Source of the DNA: Streptomyces sp. NRRL S-350
GTDB taxonomy: Bacteria > Actinomycetota > Actinomycetes > Streptomycetales > Streptomycetaceae
Direction: 5' to 3'
DNA: 48,574 nucleotides
NCBI RefSeq assembly: GCF_000719705.1
Contig: NZ_JOHO01000049.1
Coordinates: forward strand, 1-48,574
Shown here: positions 15,927-25,273 of the stretch, in pieces
Numbering within the stretch: position 1 is the stretch's first letter
Layout of the letters: each line of letters starts with the position of its first letter
Notes under the pieces: generated by a model
The model's input: only the letters and a program-made list of their open reading frames with translations
Databases searched by the model: none
Told to the model about the DNA's origin: nothing
Made by a program: the position numbers and the translations under genes

Positions 15927-17984
15927 TCAGCCCTCGACCGGCGGCTCGGAGGCCGGCATCGGCGGGAGCTTCACGACGTCCACCGGAGCGGTGTCCCCCG
16001 CGGTGGCGGCGCCGTTGGTGAGCGCCAGCTCCTTCGGGGACTGCACCGGCGGCCGGGTGGACGGCGTGCGGCGGGACGAGCCCGTCCAGGCCGGCCGGGC
16101 CGGGCGCTTGACGATCGGCGCGAAGATCTCGGCGATCTGCTCCTTGTTCAGGGTCTCCTTCTCCAGGAGTTCCAGAACCAGGTTGTCGAGCACGTCGCGG
16201 TTCTCGACCAGGATCTCCCAGGCCTCGTTGTGCGCGTTCTCGATGAGCTTCTTGACCTCTTCGTCGACCAGCCCGGCGACCTCTTCCGAGTAGTCGCGCT
16301 GGTGGCCCATCTCGCGGCCCAGGAACGGCTCCGAGTTGTCCGAGCCGAACTTGATCGCACCGAGGCGCTCGGTCATGCCGTACTGGGTGACCATGGCCCG
16401 CGCCGTGGCGGTGGCCTTCTCGATGTCGTTCGAGGCGCCGGTGGTCGGGTCGTGGAAGACCAGTTCCTCGGCCGCGCGCCCGCCCAGCATGTAGGCCAGC
16501 TGGTCGAGCATCTCGTTGCGGGTGGTGGAGTACTTGTCCTCGTCCGGCAGGACCATGGTGTACCCGAGGGCGCGGCCGCGCGACAGGATCGTGATCTTGT
16601 GCACCGGGTCGCTGTTGGGGCACGCCGCCGCCACCAGGGCGTGGCCGCCCTCGTGGTACGCGGTGATCTTCTTCTCCTTCTCGGACATGATCCGGGTCCG
16701 CTTCTGCGGACCGGCCACGACGCGGTCGATCGCCTCGTCCAGCGTGACGTTGTCGACCAGCTTCTTGTCCGAGCGGGCGGTCAGCAGGGCGGCCTCGTTG
16801 AGGACGTTCGCCAGGTCCGCACCGGTGAAGCCGGGGGTGCGCTTGGCGACGGCCGACAGGTCGACGTCGGGCGCGACCGGCTTGCCCTTCTGGTGGACCT
16901 TGAGGATGTCCAGCCGGCCCTGGAGGTCGGGGCGCTCGACCGCGATCTGGCGGTCGAAGCGGCCCGGGCGCAGCAGCGCCGGGTCCAGGATGTCGGGGCG
17001 GTTGGTCGCGGCGATCAGGATCACGCCGCCCTTGACGTCGAAGCCGTCCATCTCGACCAGCAGCTGGTTGAGGGTCTGCTCGCGCTCGTCGTGGCCGCCG
17101 CCCAGGCCCGCACCGCGGTGCCGGCCGACGGCGTCGATCTCGTCGACGAAGACGATCGCCGGGGCGTTCGCCTTGGCCTGCTCGAAGAGGTCGCGGACGC
17201 GGCTGGCGCCGACACCGACGAACATCTCGACGAAGTCCGAGCCGGAGATGGAGTAGAACGGCACCCCGGCCTCGCCCGCGACGGCGCGCGCCAGCAGGGT
17301 CTTGCCGGTGCCGGGCGGACCGTAGAGCAGCACGCCCTTGGGGATCTTGGCGCCGACGGCCTGGAACTTGGCCGGCTCCTGCAGGAACTCCTTGATCTCG
17401 TGGAGCTCCTCGACCGCCTCGTCCGCACCCGCCACGTCGGCGAAGGTGGTCTTCGGGGTGTCCTTGGTGAGCAGCTTGGCCTTCGACTTGCCGAACTGCA
17501 TGACGCGGGAGCCGCCGCCCTGCATCTGGTTCATCAGGAAGAGGAAGACCAGGACGATGATCACGATCGGGAGCATCGACAGCAGCAGGCTGACGAAGGT
17601 GCTCTGCTTCTCCGGGCTGACGGTGTAGCCCTCGGCGAGCGTGCTCGCGTCCTTGTCGTTGATCTGGGCCTGCAGCTTGTCGGCGATCGCGACGCCCTGG
17701 TCGCCGATGTACGAGGCCTGGAACTTGCTGCCGGACGGGGCCTTGCCCGTACCGGCACTGGGCAGCGTTGCGCCGTCCTTCAGCTGGATCTTGATCGTGT
17801 TCGAGTCACCAGTGGTGATCTGCGCCGACTTGACATTGTGCGCGTCGATCGCCGCGACCACCTGACCGGTGTCCACCGTCTTGTAGCCGTTCGAATCCGA
17901 AACGACCTGCATCAAAACGATGACGGCGAGGACGGCCAACACGATCCACATGATCGGCGCACGGAAGTATCGCTTGACGTCCAT
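15927..17984 (-). CDS. ftsH: ATP-dependent zinc metalloprotease FtsH
   Basis: A membrane-anchored hexameric AAA+ protease for quality control of membrane and short-lived proteins. The 685 residues comprise TM1 (about 11-28), an extracytoplasmic domain, TM2 (about 131-151), the AAA module with Walker A GPPGTGKT (222-229), Walker B IVFVDEID (277-284), the FVG pore loop (near 255) and arginine finger region, then the protease domain with zinc motif HEGGH (444-448). The C-terminal 70 residues are Pro/Thr-rich. I start at MDVKRYF (17984) rather than the upstream GTG (18020), because the only good Shine-Dalgarno, AGGAGGG, lies between them and is brought close to 17984 by a hairpin. Confidence 0.96.
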   Translation of the reverse strand: MDVKRYFRAPIMWIVLAVLAVIVLMQVVSDSNGYKTVDTGQVVAAIDAHNVKSAQITTGDSNTIKIQLKDGATLPSAGTGKAPSGSKFQASYIGDQGVAIADKLQAQINDKDASTLAEGYTVSPEKQSTFVSLLLSMLPIVIIVLVFLFLMNQMQGGGSRVMQFGKSKAKLLTKDTPKTTFADVAGADEAVEELHEIKEFLQEPAKFQAVGAKIPKGVLLYGPPGTGKTLLARAVAGEAGVPFYSISGSDFVEMFVGVGASRVRDLFEQAKANAPAIVFVDEIDAVGRHRGAGLGGGHDEREQTLNQLLVEMDGFDVKGGVILIAATNRPDILDPALLRPGRFDRQIAVERPDLQGRLDILKVHQKGKPVAPDVDLSAVAKRTPGFTGADLANVLNEAALLTARSDKKLVDNVTLDEAIDRVVAGPQKRTRIMSEKEKKITAYHEGGHALVAAACPNSDPVHKITILSRGRALGYTMVLPDEDKYSTTRNEMLDQLAYMLGGRAAEELVFHDPTTGASNDIEKATATARAMVTQYGMTERLGAIKFGSDNSEPFLGREMGHQRDYSEEVAGLVDEEVKKLIENAHNEAWEILVENRDVLDNLVLELLEKETLNKEQIAEIFAPIVKRPARPAWTGSSRRTPSTRPPVQSPKELALTNGAATAGDTAPVDVVKLPPMPASEPPVEG

Positions 17985-18015
17985 CCATGCGGGGCGTTGC
18001 CGCCCCGTCCCTCCT
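17985..18015 (-). promoter_or_regulatory. ftsH ribosome-binding site with hairpin in the spacer
   Basis: On the minus strand, AGGAGGG (18015-18009) is 24 bases from the ATG at 17984. Inside that spacer GGGGCG-GCAA-CGCCCC (18006-17991) forms a perfect 6-bp stem capped by a GNRA tetraloop. Looping it out leaves 8 bases, a normal Shine-Dalgarno spacing. Confidence 0.6.
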
Positions 18016-18161
18016 GCCACTCAGCGGCGCCGCGGGGCTGTGAGCCGCAGCGCATCCGGTCGGTGCTCATGTGAAGAGCGGTTTATTGGACCGTACCGCA
18101 GTCGGACCCGCCCATGGCGGGAGCACGGCGACACGGTTTGGTTCTTGTCCCACGGTCCAAC

Positions 18162-18189
18162 GGGCGGGAACGGCGTACTGTTCCCGCCC
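18162..18189. terminator. terminator downstream of hpt
   Basis: GGGCGGGAAC (18162-18171) pairs perfectly with GTTCCCGCCC (18180-18189), 18 bases beyond the hpt stop on the minus strand and upstream of the ftsH leader. Confidence 0.8.
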
Positions 18190-18206
18190 CTAGCCCGAAC
18201 GGACCC

Positions 18207-18761
18207 TCAGCCGCCGTAGACGTGCGGGGCGAGAGTACCGATGAAGGGGAGGTTACGCAGCTTCTCCGCGTAGTCCAGGCCGTAGCCCACCACGAACTCG
18301 TTCGGAATGTCGAAGCCGACGTACTTCACGTCGATCTCGACCTTGGCCGCGTCCGGCTTGCGCAGCAGGGTGCAGACCTCCAGCGAGGCCGGGCCGCGCG
18401 AGCCCAGGTTGCCCAGCAGCCAGGACAGCGTCAGACCGGAGTCGATGATGTCCTCGACGATCAGGACGTCACGGCCGGCGATGTCGGTGTCCAGGTCCTT
18501 GAGGATCCGCACCACACCGGAGGACTTGGTGCCCATCCCGTACGAGGAGACGGCCATCCAGTCCATGGTGACCTGCGAGTGCAGGGCCCGGGCCAGGTCG
18601 GCCATGACCATCACGGCCCCCTTGAGGACGCCGACGATCAGCAGGTCCTTGCCTGCGTAGTCCCGGTCGATGCGCTCGGCCAGCTCCAGGAGCTTGGCGT
18701 CGATCTCGTCCTTGCTGATGAGCACCTTCGCGAGGTCAGCGCCCATGTCGTTCTGGTCCAC
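18207..18761 (-). CDS. hpt: hypoxanthine phosphoribosyltransferase
   Basis: A purine salvage enzyme that makes IMP (and often GMP) from hypoxanthine or guanine plus PRPP. The 184-residue length is typical. Motifs: [17 protein letters not shown] near 43-59, the flexible-loop [10 protein letters not shown], the PRPP-binding [17 protein letters not shown] (about 100-116), and [27 protein letters not shown] (given as a region, about 148-174). GTG at 18761 is chosen since GAGGA lies ten bases upstream; an ATG six codons in is the alternative. It follows tilS by 71 bases, the usual tilS-hpt-ftsH order of bacteria. Confidence 0.95.
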   Translation of the reverse strand: MDQNDMGADLAKVLISKDEIDAKLLELAERIDRDYAGKDLLIVGVLKGAVMVMADLARALHSQVTMDWMAVSSYGMGTKSSGVVRILKDLDTDIAGRDVLIVEDIIDSGLTLSWLLGNLGSRGPASLEVCTLLRKPDAAKVEIDVKYVGFDIPNEFVVGYGLDYAEKLRNLPFIGTLAPHVYGG

Positions 18762-18832
18762 CGGGGATACGTCCTCAAACGTTCGGGGTCTGTGTGGCCG
18801 GCGGCCGGCTCCCCCGGGGCATGCCTCGCCCG

Positions 18833-19960
18833 TCAGTCGCCCTGCCGCCGAAAGACCAGCGTGCCACACCTGCGGGTGGCCTCGACGCCCCCGGGTAGGT
18901 GCAGCGGTCCCTGGCCGCGCCATCCGGTGACCAGCAGGTCGATCGTCTCCAGGTGCCGGGCGAACAGGTCCCCGGCCGGACAGCCCGCGCGCAGCGCGGC
19001 CCGGCGCAGGACCCGCCGGCGCACGGCCGACGGCAGTTCGGCCAGTTTCACGGCGTCCAGGGTGCCTTCGCCCGTACGGAGGTCGCGTTCGGCCAGGGAG
19101 GCCCACTGGTCGAGGGCGTCGGCGTCGTCACGGAACAGCCGGGCGGTACGGGCCAGCGCCTCGACCACGCCGCCGCCCAGGTGCTTCTCCAGGACCGGCA
19201 GCACCTCGTGGCGGACCCGGGAGCGGGTGTAGGCGGGATCACAGTTGTGCGGGTCGTCCCAGACCGGGATCGACTGGGCGGAGCAGGCCTGCCGGGTGGC
19301 CGCCCGGTCCAGCTCCAGCAGCGGGCGGCGGTAGCGGCCCTTGTGGGCCGGCATCCCGGCCAGCGAGCGGGAGCCCGAGCCCCGGGCCAGCCCGAGCAGC
19401 ACCGTCTCGGCCTGGTCGTCCCGGGTGTGGCCGAGCAGCACGGCGACCGCGCCGTGGCGGTCGGCGGCCTCGTCCAGGGCCGCGTAGCGGGCGTCCCGGG
19501 CGGCGGCCTCCGGGCCGCCGGCGCGGCCGACGCGCACCGGGACGGCCTCGACCGGGTCGAGGCCGAGCGAGCGCAGCCGCTCGGCCACCTGCGCGGCGCG
19601 CTCGGCGGAGCCGGCCTGCAGGCCGTGGTCGACGGTGACGGCGCCGACCCGCAGGCCGATCTTGGGGGCTTCGAAGGCGGCGGCGATGGCCAGCGCCATC
19701 GAGTCGGCGCCGCCGCTGACGGCGACCAGGACCAGCGGCGAGCCCGGCGCGGCGGGGGTGCGGGGCAGCCCGGACGGGTGGCGCGCGGCGTTGCCGATCA
19801 GGGTGGTGCCGACGGCGGCACCCACCAGCGGCGCTCCGGCCGGGCGCTCGCGGGGCTCGCGGACGGGCGCGGTGAAGGTGGAACCGGCCTCGGCGGCGAG
19901 GTCGGTGAGCGTGCGGCGAACGGCCAGGCGTATCGCGGCGACGGCGGGGTGAGGGCCCAC
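18833..19960 (-). CDS. tilS: tRNA(Ile)-lysidine synthase
   Basis: TilS attaches lysine to C34 of the tRNA(Ile) CAU anticodon, making it read AUA, an essential step. The 375 residues contain the ATP-pyrophosphatase P-loop SGGADS (82-87), [34 protein letters not shown] (shown in part), [12 protein letters not shown], and the [21 protein letters not shown] tRNA-binding region. An unusually long N-terminal stretch of about 75 residues precedes the P-loop, even after choosing GTG at 19960, which has GAGGAG nine bases upstream. The following gene is hpt. Confidence 0.92.
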   Translation of the reverse strand: MGPHPAVAAIRLAVRRTLTDLAAEAGSTFTAPVREPRERPAGAPLVGAAVGTTLIGNAARHPSGLPRTPAAPGSPLVLVAVSGGADSMALAIAAAFEAPKIGLRVGAVTVDHGLQAGSAERAAQVAERLRSLGLDPVEAVPVRVGRAGGPEAAARDARYAALDEAADRHGAVAVLLGHTRDDQAETVLLGLARGSGSRSLAGMPAHKGRYRRPLLELDRAATRQACSAQSIPVWDDPHNCDPAYTRSRVRHEVLPVLEKHLGGGVVEALARTARLFRDDADALDQWASLAERDLRTGEGTLDAVKLAELPSAVRRRVLRRAALRAGCPAGDLFARHLETIDLLVTGWRGQGPLHLPGGVEATRRCGTLVFRRQGD

Positions 19961-20123
19961 GGCGGACGACTCCTCGACGGAGGGGGGACAGGACTGCGGC
20001 GGGCGGCGGGAACCGCGCACCTGCGTGCGCACCCTGTTACCGGGCGCTCACAGATGGTGGCAGAAAGGAGCGACCCGCTACGCCACCCGCGCCACCGGTA
20101 CGACCACCGTCCCACGTTCGGGT

Positions 20124-20147
20124 GAATGAAGAAACGCTTCTTCACTC
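20124..20147. repeat. low-GC inverted repeat upstream of tilS
   Basis: TGAAGAA (20127-20133) and TTCTTCA (20138-20144) form a perfect 7-bp dyad around ACGC; the arms extend to ten bases with one mismatch. It is unusually AT-rich for this chromosome and lies about 165 bases upstream of the tilS start and 97 bases beyond the metalloprotease stop. It may be an operator or a terminator. Confidence 0.45.
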
Positions 20148-20243
20148 GTCATCTGCCCGATTGGACCACTCGTACGAGCGGGTTTGACCGCCCCGCGCCG
20201 CTTGCCGCCCGGCTCGCGCCCGTACCGCGTCAGGGTCGGGCGC

Positions 20244-21416
20244 TCAGCGGGCCACCCGGGCCACCCAGGCGGCCGGATCGTGGATCTCCTCCTTGGTCGG
20301 CAGGGTGTTCGGGGAGGTCCACACCCGGTTGAACCCCTCCATGCCGACCTGCTCCACCACCCCGCGCACGAACACCGCGCCGTCCTGGTACTGCCGCAGC
20401 TTCGCGTCCATGCCCAGCAGTCGGCGCAGCAGCAGGTCGAGCCGGTTCGCGCCGCGGTCCCGGCGCTGCTGGAACTTCTCCCGGATCTCCGCGACCGTCG
20501 GCACCACGGCCGGGCCCACGCCGTCCATCACCACGTCCGCGTGGCCCTCCAGCAGCGACATCACGGCCGTCAGCCGGCCGAGGATCTCGCGCTGCGCGGG
20601 CGACTGGACGATCTCCAGGAGGCTCGACGAGGAGGCGCCCTCCCGGCCGCCCACTCCCGGCAGGCCGCCGAGCGAGCCGGCCGCCTCACGCAGGCGGTCC
20701 AGCAGGGCACCCGGGTCGACGTCCGTCTCGGAGAGGAAGGACTGCACCTCGGACTGGATGTGGTCGCGCAGCCACGGCACCGCGGTGAACTGCGTCCGGT
20801 GCGTCTCCTCGTGCAGGCAGACCCAGAGCCGGAAGTCGGACGGGTCGACGTCCAGCTCCCGCTCGACGTGCACGATGTTCGGCGCCACCAGCAGCAGCCG
20901 GCCCGGCCCGGGGCCGTCCGGCCCCAGCCGCGGCTTGTCGAACAGCGCCGCCGGGCTGTCCGGGGCCTCCAGCGAGGGCTCGGCCGGTGCGAAGGTCTCG
21001 TACTGGCCCAGCACCTTCGTCGCCAGGAACGCCAGCAGCGCCCCGACCTCGATGCCGGTGGCCTTCTCCCCCACCGCGCCGAACACTCCGGCCGTCGCGC
21101 TGTTCGCCCGACGCGCCTGCAGCTTCTCCACCAGCGGCTGGACGACCGTACGGAAGCCCGCCACGTTCGCCCGCACCCACCCGGGGCGGTCGACCACCAG
21201 CACCGGCGTCGCCACGGCCTGGGCCAGGCTCGACGACCGCATGCCGGTGAACGCCCGCACGTGCTCCTCCGCCTCCAGGGCGTGCCGGCGCAGCTCGGCG
21301 ACCACCGCCGCCGCCTCCGCCCGGCTCACCTCGGGCCCCGGCCGCACCAGCCTGGTCGCAGTCGCGACCGCGAGGTTCCAGTCGACCATGTCAGCACCGC
21401 CACTCGCGCTCGTCAT
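20244..21416 (-). CDS. zinc-dependent metalloprotease-like (zincin_2) protein
   Basis: A 390-residue actinobacterial protein of the zincin_2 group, often annotated as associated with coenzyme F420 biosynthesis though that link is only phylogenetic. The metal motif is in WVCLHEETHRTQF (HExxH), with a downstream LLEGHADVVMDGV that could supply the third ligand. Other landmarks are the start MVDWNLAVATATRLVRPGP and the AGVFGAVGEKATGIEVGALLAFLATKVLGQYE region. No signal peptide is seen, so it is probably cytoplasmic. Proteolytic activity is not established. ATG at 21416 has GGTGAGGGC just upstream. The conserved tilS neighbourhood suggests a housekeeping role. Confidence 0.8.
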   Translation of the reverse strand: MTSASGGADMVDWNLAVATATRLVRPGPEVSRAEAAAVVAELRRHALEAEEHVRAFTGMRSSSLAQAVATPVLVVDRPGWVRANVAGFRTVVQPLVEKLQARRANSATAGVFGAVGEKATGIEVGALLAFLATKVLGQYETFAPAEPSLEAPDSPAALFDKPRLGPDGPGPGRLLLVAPNIVHVERELDVDPSDFRLWVCLHEETHRTQFTAVPWLRDHIQSEVQSFLSETDVDPGALLDRLREAAGSLGGLPGVGGREGASSSSLLEIVQSPAQREILGRLTAVMSLLEGHADVVMDGVGPAVVPTVAEIREKFQQRRDRGANRLDLLLRRLLGMDAKLRQYQDGAVFVRGVVEQVGMEGFNRVWTSPNTLPTKEEIHDPAAWVARVAR

Positions 21417-21556
21417 GCCCTCACCGTACGTGCTCCCCCCGGACAACGGGAGCCACCCGGGGCCAACACCTCCCGCCCGGGCCGACCGGTCGACGGCGAC
21501 CGGCACCCGGCTCGGCGGCAGGCGGGGTCCGCCCCGGGCCCCGCGGCGGGGGCGGC

Positions 21557-23185
21557 TCAGTGGCAGCCGCAGGCGGTGAGCTGGGCGGCGATGCGGTCCA
21601 TCGCGGCGCGGGCGACGTCGGCGGAGGCCGTGATGGGGGTGCGGGTCATGACGGCGAAGACCAGGAGGCGTCCGTCGGCGTCGACGACGGTGCCGGCGAG
21701 GGTGTTGACGCCTTTCAGGGTGCCGGTCTTGGCGCGGATCAGCCCGGCGGCGTCGGCGGCGCCGGAACCCGAGCCGTACCGCTTGCCGAGGGTGCCGGTG
21801 AAGCCCGCGACCGGGAGGCCGGTGAGGACCGGGCGCAGGGCCGGGTGCTGGTCGGAGGCGGCCAGGGAGAGGAGCCTGGTCAGCACCACCGGCGGGATCT
21901 GGTTGCCCGGGTTCAGGCCGCTGCCGTCGTTGAGGGCGACGCCGGCCATCGGCACGCCCAGCCGGGTGAGCTCCTGGGTGACGGCGGTGGCCGCCCCCTC
22001 GAAGCCGGCCGGCTGGTGGGCGGCGAGGGCCGCCTGACGGGCGATCGCCTCGGCGATCTGGTTGTCGGAGGTGGTCAGCAGGCGCTCGACCAACCGGTCG
22101 ATCGTGGGCGATTCGACCCGCCCGAGGACGGCCGCGGCCGCGGCTGCCGGGGCGGCGGCGGGCTTCGCCCTGCCCTCCACGGTGATGCCCCGGGCCTTCA
22201 GCATGGCGGCGAAGGCCCCGGCGGCCGCGCCGGCCGGGTCGGCGACGCGGGCCGGCGCCTCCTCGCGGCTCTTCGGATCCACCTTGGCCTCGTCCACCAT
22301 CAGGGGGACGACCAGGGCGATGTTCTCCGCGTCGTGGTTCGGGTGCTGCGGGCTGCCCGCGTACATCGACAGGTCGTAGTCGAGCTTGACCGAGGTGGTG
22401 CCGGCCGCGGAGAGGACCGCGGCGGTCTGCCGGGCGAGTTCGTCCAGCGACGCGGGGGCGGTGTCGGCGTCGACGGGCTGCCCGCCGACCAGCACCTGGT
22501 CGGCGGGCAGGACGGTGAGCGTCGGGTCACCGCCGCCGACCAGGGTGATCGTGCCCGGCTCGGCACCGCGGACCACCTTCGTGCTCAGCCGGGTGTCACC
22601 GGGGATCAGGGACAGCGCCGCGATCGAGGTGGCCAGCTTGGTGGTGGAGGCGGGGATGGCCGGGTTGTTCTCCCCGGAGCCGTACAGGAGCCGGCCGTCG
22701 GCGGCGTCCGCGACGGCGAACGTGACGTCGCCGAGGCCGTGGTCGGCGAGGGCGGCGGCGAGCGCCTGCTGGAGGCCCTGCGCGGTGGGGACCGTGGCCC
22801 CCGGAGCGGCCGCGGCCAGCACGGCGCCCGGCGCGGGGGCCGGGAGCGCGGCGGACGGGCCGCTGCCACCGGCCGCGGGGGAGCCGGGCGGCACGGCCCG
22901 GCGGGTCGCGGTGCCGCCCGGGCTGTCGCCGGTCCGCGGCCTGGCGCCGCCCTTCCCCTGGTCGCCGCCCTTCTTCCCGCCGTCGTGGTCGCCCTGGCCG
23001 TCGTGGTCGCCCTGGCCGTCGCCCTCGCCCTGCCCGGTGCTGTGTCCGCCCGGGGACGGGGACGGGGACGGCTGCGCGTACGCTCCGCCCGCGGCCAGGA
23101 CCGTACTCGCGACGAGCAGCGCCGCTCCGAACAGCCCCGCGGCCGTCCCCCTGCGGCGGCGCGCCGCCCCTCCCCCTGCTCCCAC
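21557..23185 (-). CDS. dacB: D-alanyl-D-alanine carboxypeptidase/endopeptidase (PBP4 type)
   Basis: A class C low-molecular-mass penicillin-binding protein of 542 residues that trims peptidoglycan stem peptides outside the membrane. The catalytic triad of motifs is complete: S180-T-T-K (ASTTKLATS), SDN in [16 protein letters not shown], and KTG in [11 protein letters not shown]. An N-terminal hydrophobic segment (about 14-36) is a signal peptide or anchor. It is followed by a Gly/Asp/His/Lys-rich linker (about 40-115) that is unlike the usual family. The GTG at 23185 is selected because AAAGGGG lies seven bases ahead; the longer frame would overlap ppa. It is divergent from ppa, with a 76-base shared promoter region. 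Confidence 0.9.
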   Translation of the reverse strand: MGAGGGAARRRRGTAAGLFGAALLVASTVLAAGGAYAQPSPSPSPGGHSTGQGEGDGQGDHDGQGDHDGGKKGGDQGKGGARPRTGDSPGGTATRRAVPPGSPAAGGSGPSAALPAPAPGAVLAAAAPGATVPTAQGLQQALAAALADHGLGDVTFAVADAADGRLLYGSGENNPAIPASTTKLATSIAALSLIPGDTRLSTKVVRGAEPGTITLVGGGDPTLTVLPADQVLVGGQPVDADTAPASLDELARQTAAVLSAAGTTSVKLDYDLSMYAGSPQHPNHDAENIALVVPLMVDEAKVDPKSREEAPARVADPAGAAAGAFAAMLKARGITVEGRAKPAAAPAAAAAAVLGRVESPTIDRLVERLLTTSDNQIAEAIARQAALAAHQPAGFEGAATAVTQELTRLGVPMAGVALNDGSGLNPGNQIPPVVLTRLLSLAASDQHPALRPVLTGLPVAGFTGTLGKRYGSGSGAADAAGLIRAKTGTLKGVNTLAGTVVDADGRLLVFAVMTRTPITASADVARAAMDRIAAQLTACGCH

Positions 23186-23261
23186 CGACCGGCCCCTTTC
23201 CCGAGCACGTACTCCCGTAGGAGACACTTGGATTCTGTCAGTCCCTACCTTGGAGGAACCG

Positions 23262-23753
23262 TTGGAGTTCGACGTCCTTATCGAAATCCCGAAGGGCTCT
23301 CGTAACAAGTACGAGGTCGACCACGAGACCGGTCGTCTGCGGCTCGACCGGATGCTCTTCACCTCGACCCGCTACCCGGCCGACTACGGCTACGTGGAGG
23401 GCACGCTCGGCGAGGACGGCGACCCGCTGGACGCGCTGGTGATCCTGGACGAGCCGACCTTCCCGGGCTGCCTCATCAAGTGCCGCGCCATCGGCATGTT
23501 CCAGATGACCGACGAGGCCGGCGGCGACGACAAGCTGCTGTGCGTCCCGGCGACCGACCCGCGCTGGGAGCACCTGCGCGACATCCACCACGTGTCGGAG
23601 TTCGACCGCCTGGAGATCCAGCACTTCTTCGAGGTCTACAAGGACCTGGAGCCCGGCAAGTCCGTCGAGGGCGCCAACTGGGTCGGCCGTGCCGAGGCCG
23701 AGGCCGAGGTCACCGCTTCGATCAAGCGTCTGGCGGAGCAGGGCGGCCACTGA
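23262..23753 (+). CDS. ppa: inorganic pyrophosphatase
   Basis: A soluble Mg-dependent family I pyrophosphatase, 163 residues, that hydrolyses PPi and pulls biosynthetic reactions forward. Active-site features: [25 protein letters not shown], the signature DGDPLDALV (three Asp ligands), and [15 protein letters not shown]. The start is a TTG, supported by GGAGGA five bases upstream and by the protein beginning exactly as family members do ([12 protein letters not shown]). It is divergent from dacB and convergent with the dodecin gene, with a very strong hairpin between. Confidence 0.97.
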   Translation: MEFDVLIEIPKGSRNKYEVDHETGRLRLDRMLFTSTRYPADYGYVEGTLGEDGDPLDALVILDEPTFPGCLIKCRAIGMFQMTDEAGGDDKLLCVPATDPRWEHLRDIHHVSEFDRLEIQHFFEVYKDLEPGKSVEGANWVGRAEAEAEVTASIKRLAEQGGH

Positions 23754-23809
23754 GCCGTCGTTCCGATCTCGTTCGACCAGGACGGTTCGAGGCAGGTCGG
23801 GACAGCACC

Positions 23810-23849
23810 GAGGCCGGGGTACGCGGATCCGTCCGCGGGCCCCGGCCTC
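23810..23849. terminator. compound 40-base terminator hairpin
   Basis: The outer stem GAGGCCGGGG (23810-23819) with CCCCGGCCTC (23840-23849) and the inner stem CGCGGA (23822-23827) with TCCGCG (23832-23837) are separated by a 2x2 internal loop. It lies between convergent ppa and the dodecin gene. Confidence 0.85.
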
Positions 23850-23862
23850 CGGCGCGTCCGGG

Positions 23863-24072
23863 TCAGTCCTCCAGCCGGAAGCCGACCTTGATGCAGACCT
23901 GGTAGTGCTTGATCCGGCCGTCCTCCAGATGGCCGCGGACCTGCCCCACCTCGAACCAGTCGAGGTTGCGCAGCGTCCGGGCGGCCCGCTCCACCCCGTT
24001 GCGGATCGCGGCGTCGACGCTCTCGGTCGAGGACCCGACGATCTCGGTCACCCGGTACACATGGTCGGTCAT
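23863..24072 (-). CDS. dodecin
   Basis: A 69-residue dodecin, a small dodecameric flavin/CoA-binding protein thought to store or buffer flavins. The sequence follows the family throughout: VYRVTEIVGSSTESVDAAI, RAARTLRNLDWFEVGQVRGH (the Trp stacks on flavin) and the terminal HYQVCIKVGFRLED. The ATG at 24072 is the only start giving a full-length dodecin; the much longer open frame is a high-GC artefact. It lies downstream of the asparaginase gene on the same strand with 167 bases between. Confidence 0.92.
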   Translation of the reverse strand: MTDHVYRVTEIVGSSTESVDAAIRNGVERAARTLRNLDWFEVGQVRGHLEDGRIKHYQVCIKVGFRLED

Positions 24073-24219
24073 GGCGGACTCCCTCAGCTGTGCGACGGCC
24101 CCCGGTCCACCGTGCACCGGCCCCGCGCCGCCCGCACCCCGACGACGGCCGCCGGGCCGCCGGCCGGATGCCGACGCGGAGGCCGGACGGTCCCCGGACC
24201 CGCCCCGACCGCCGGACGG

Positions 24220-24235
24220 GTCCGGAAGACCGGAC
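24220..24235. terminator. GTCCGG-AAGA-CCGGAC hairpin
   Basis: A small perfect hairpin with a GNRA-like loop on the plus strand, four bases beyond the asparaginase stop on the minus strand. It probably ends that transcript, which would leave the dodecin gene with its own promoter in the 24073-24219 gap. Confidence 0.5.
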
Positions 24236-24239
24236 GGAC

Positions 24240-25199
24240 CTAGAACGCCGCCCGCACCTGCCCCACCGGCGCGCCGCCGCCGAGCAGCGGGGCCGCGCCG
24301 ATCCGCTCGACGGCCTCGTCCGCCCCCGTCACCCCGAGCCGGCGCAGCGCCGCCGCCAGCACCGGGCCGCGGGCCCGCTCGCCGCCGTCGTCGATCTTGA
24401 AGGCCAGGGCCCGTCCGTCCGGCAGCGCCACCACCTGGACGGCCTCGGCGCCCATCTTGGACAGCGCGCCCGGGACGGCGCGCATCAGCCAGGTGTCGGC
24501 CCGGCGGGTGCCGGCCACGTACTCCGGGTGGGCGCGCATCGCGTCGGCGACCCGACGCGGCGCGGTGTCCTCGGCGGCCAGCAGCAGGCCGCGGTACCCG
24601 CGGGCCAGGCCGGTCAGCGAGACGGCCAGCAGCGGTGCGCCGCAGCCGTCGACCCCGGCGTGGGAGGGGGTCTCCCCGGTGGCCTGCTCCAGGGCCTCGC
24701 GGGCCAGCCGCTGGATCGGGTGGGCCGGGTCGAGGTAGGTCGCGGTGTCCCAGCCGTTGGCCGCGCAGGCGGCCAGCCAGCCGGCGTGCTTGCCGGAGCA
24801 GTCCATCAGGATCGGGGCGCGGCGGCCGCCGGAGGCGAGCAGCAGCTCCGCCTCGGTCTCGTCCAGCGGGAGGTCGGCGGGGGTGCGGAGGGCCGACTCG
24901 TCGAGCCCGGCCGAGCCGAGGATGGCCCGCACGCCGGTGAGGTGGAACGATTCTGCAGAGTGGCTGGAGGCCGCCAGCGCCAGCAGCTCGCCCTCGATCG
25001 CCAGCCCGGCCCACAGCGTGGCCACCGCCTGGAACGGCTTGGCGGTCGACCGCGGGAAGACCGGCGCGTCCGGATCGCCCAGCGCGAACTCGACCGAGCC
25101 GTCGGCGGCGAGCAGCGCCAAGGACCCGTGGTGACGGCCCTCGACGAAACCGGAGCGTATGACCTCGGCGAGGACGGGCGCGACGGGGAGCTGGGGCAT
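24240..25199 (-). CDS. asparaginase (thermolabile L-asparaginase II type)
   Basis: A 319-residue protein of the COG4448-type asparaginases, distinct from the E. coli AnsA/AnsB fold. Conserved segments: EVIRSGFVEGRHHGSLALL near the start, the VFPRSTAKPFQAVATL block containing the proposed S-T-x-K nucleophile, SSHSAESFHL, LMDCSGKHAGWLAAC and DGCGAPLLAVSL. These enzymes are serine-active amidohydrolases predicted to hydrolyse asparagine to aspartate and ammonia in the cytoplasm. The ATG is preceded by GGAAGG ten bases upstream. Its upstream neighbour is rsiG. Confidence 0.88.
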   Translation of the reverse strand: MPQLPVAPVLAEVIRSGFVEGRHHGSLALLAADGSVEFALGDPDAPVFPRSTAKPFQAVATLWAGLAIEGELLALAASSHSAESFHLTGVRAILGSAGLDESALRTPADLPLDETEAELLLASGGRRAPILMDCSGKHAGWLAACAANGWDTATYLDPAHPIQRLAREALEQATGETPSHAGVDGCGAPLLAVSLTGLARGYRGLLLAAEDTAPRRVADAMRAHPEYVAGTRRADTWLMRAVPGALSKMGAEAVQVVALPDGRALAFKIDDGGERARGPVLAAALRRLGVTGADEAVERIGAAPLLGGGAPVGQVRAAF

Positions 25200-25273
25200 G
25201 GCGGTTGAGCCTTCCGGGGCGAGGGTGGGCCTGGAGCGAGCCGGGCCCCACCCGCCCGCAGCGACTCACCCGG

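Noticed and set aside
18020..18022. Upstream GTG as ftsH start
   Set aside because: It would add 12 residues not typical of FtsH, has no ribosome-binding site and would bury the only good Shine-Dalgarno inside the coding sequence.
14949..18074. 1041-residue plus-strand open frame
   Set aside because: Antisense to folE and ftsH with low-information composition; a high-GC artefact.
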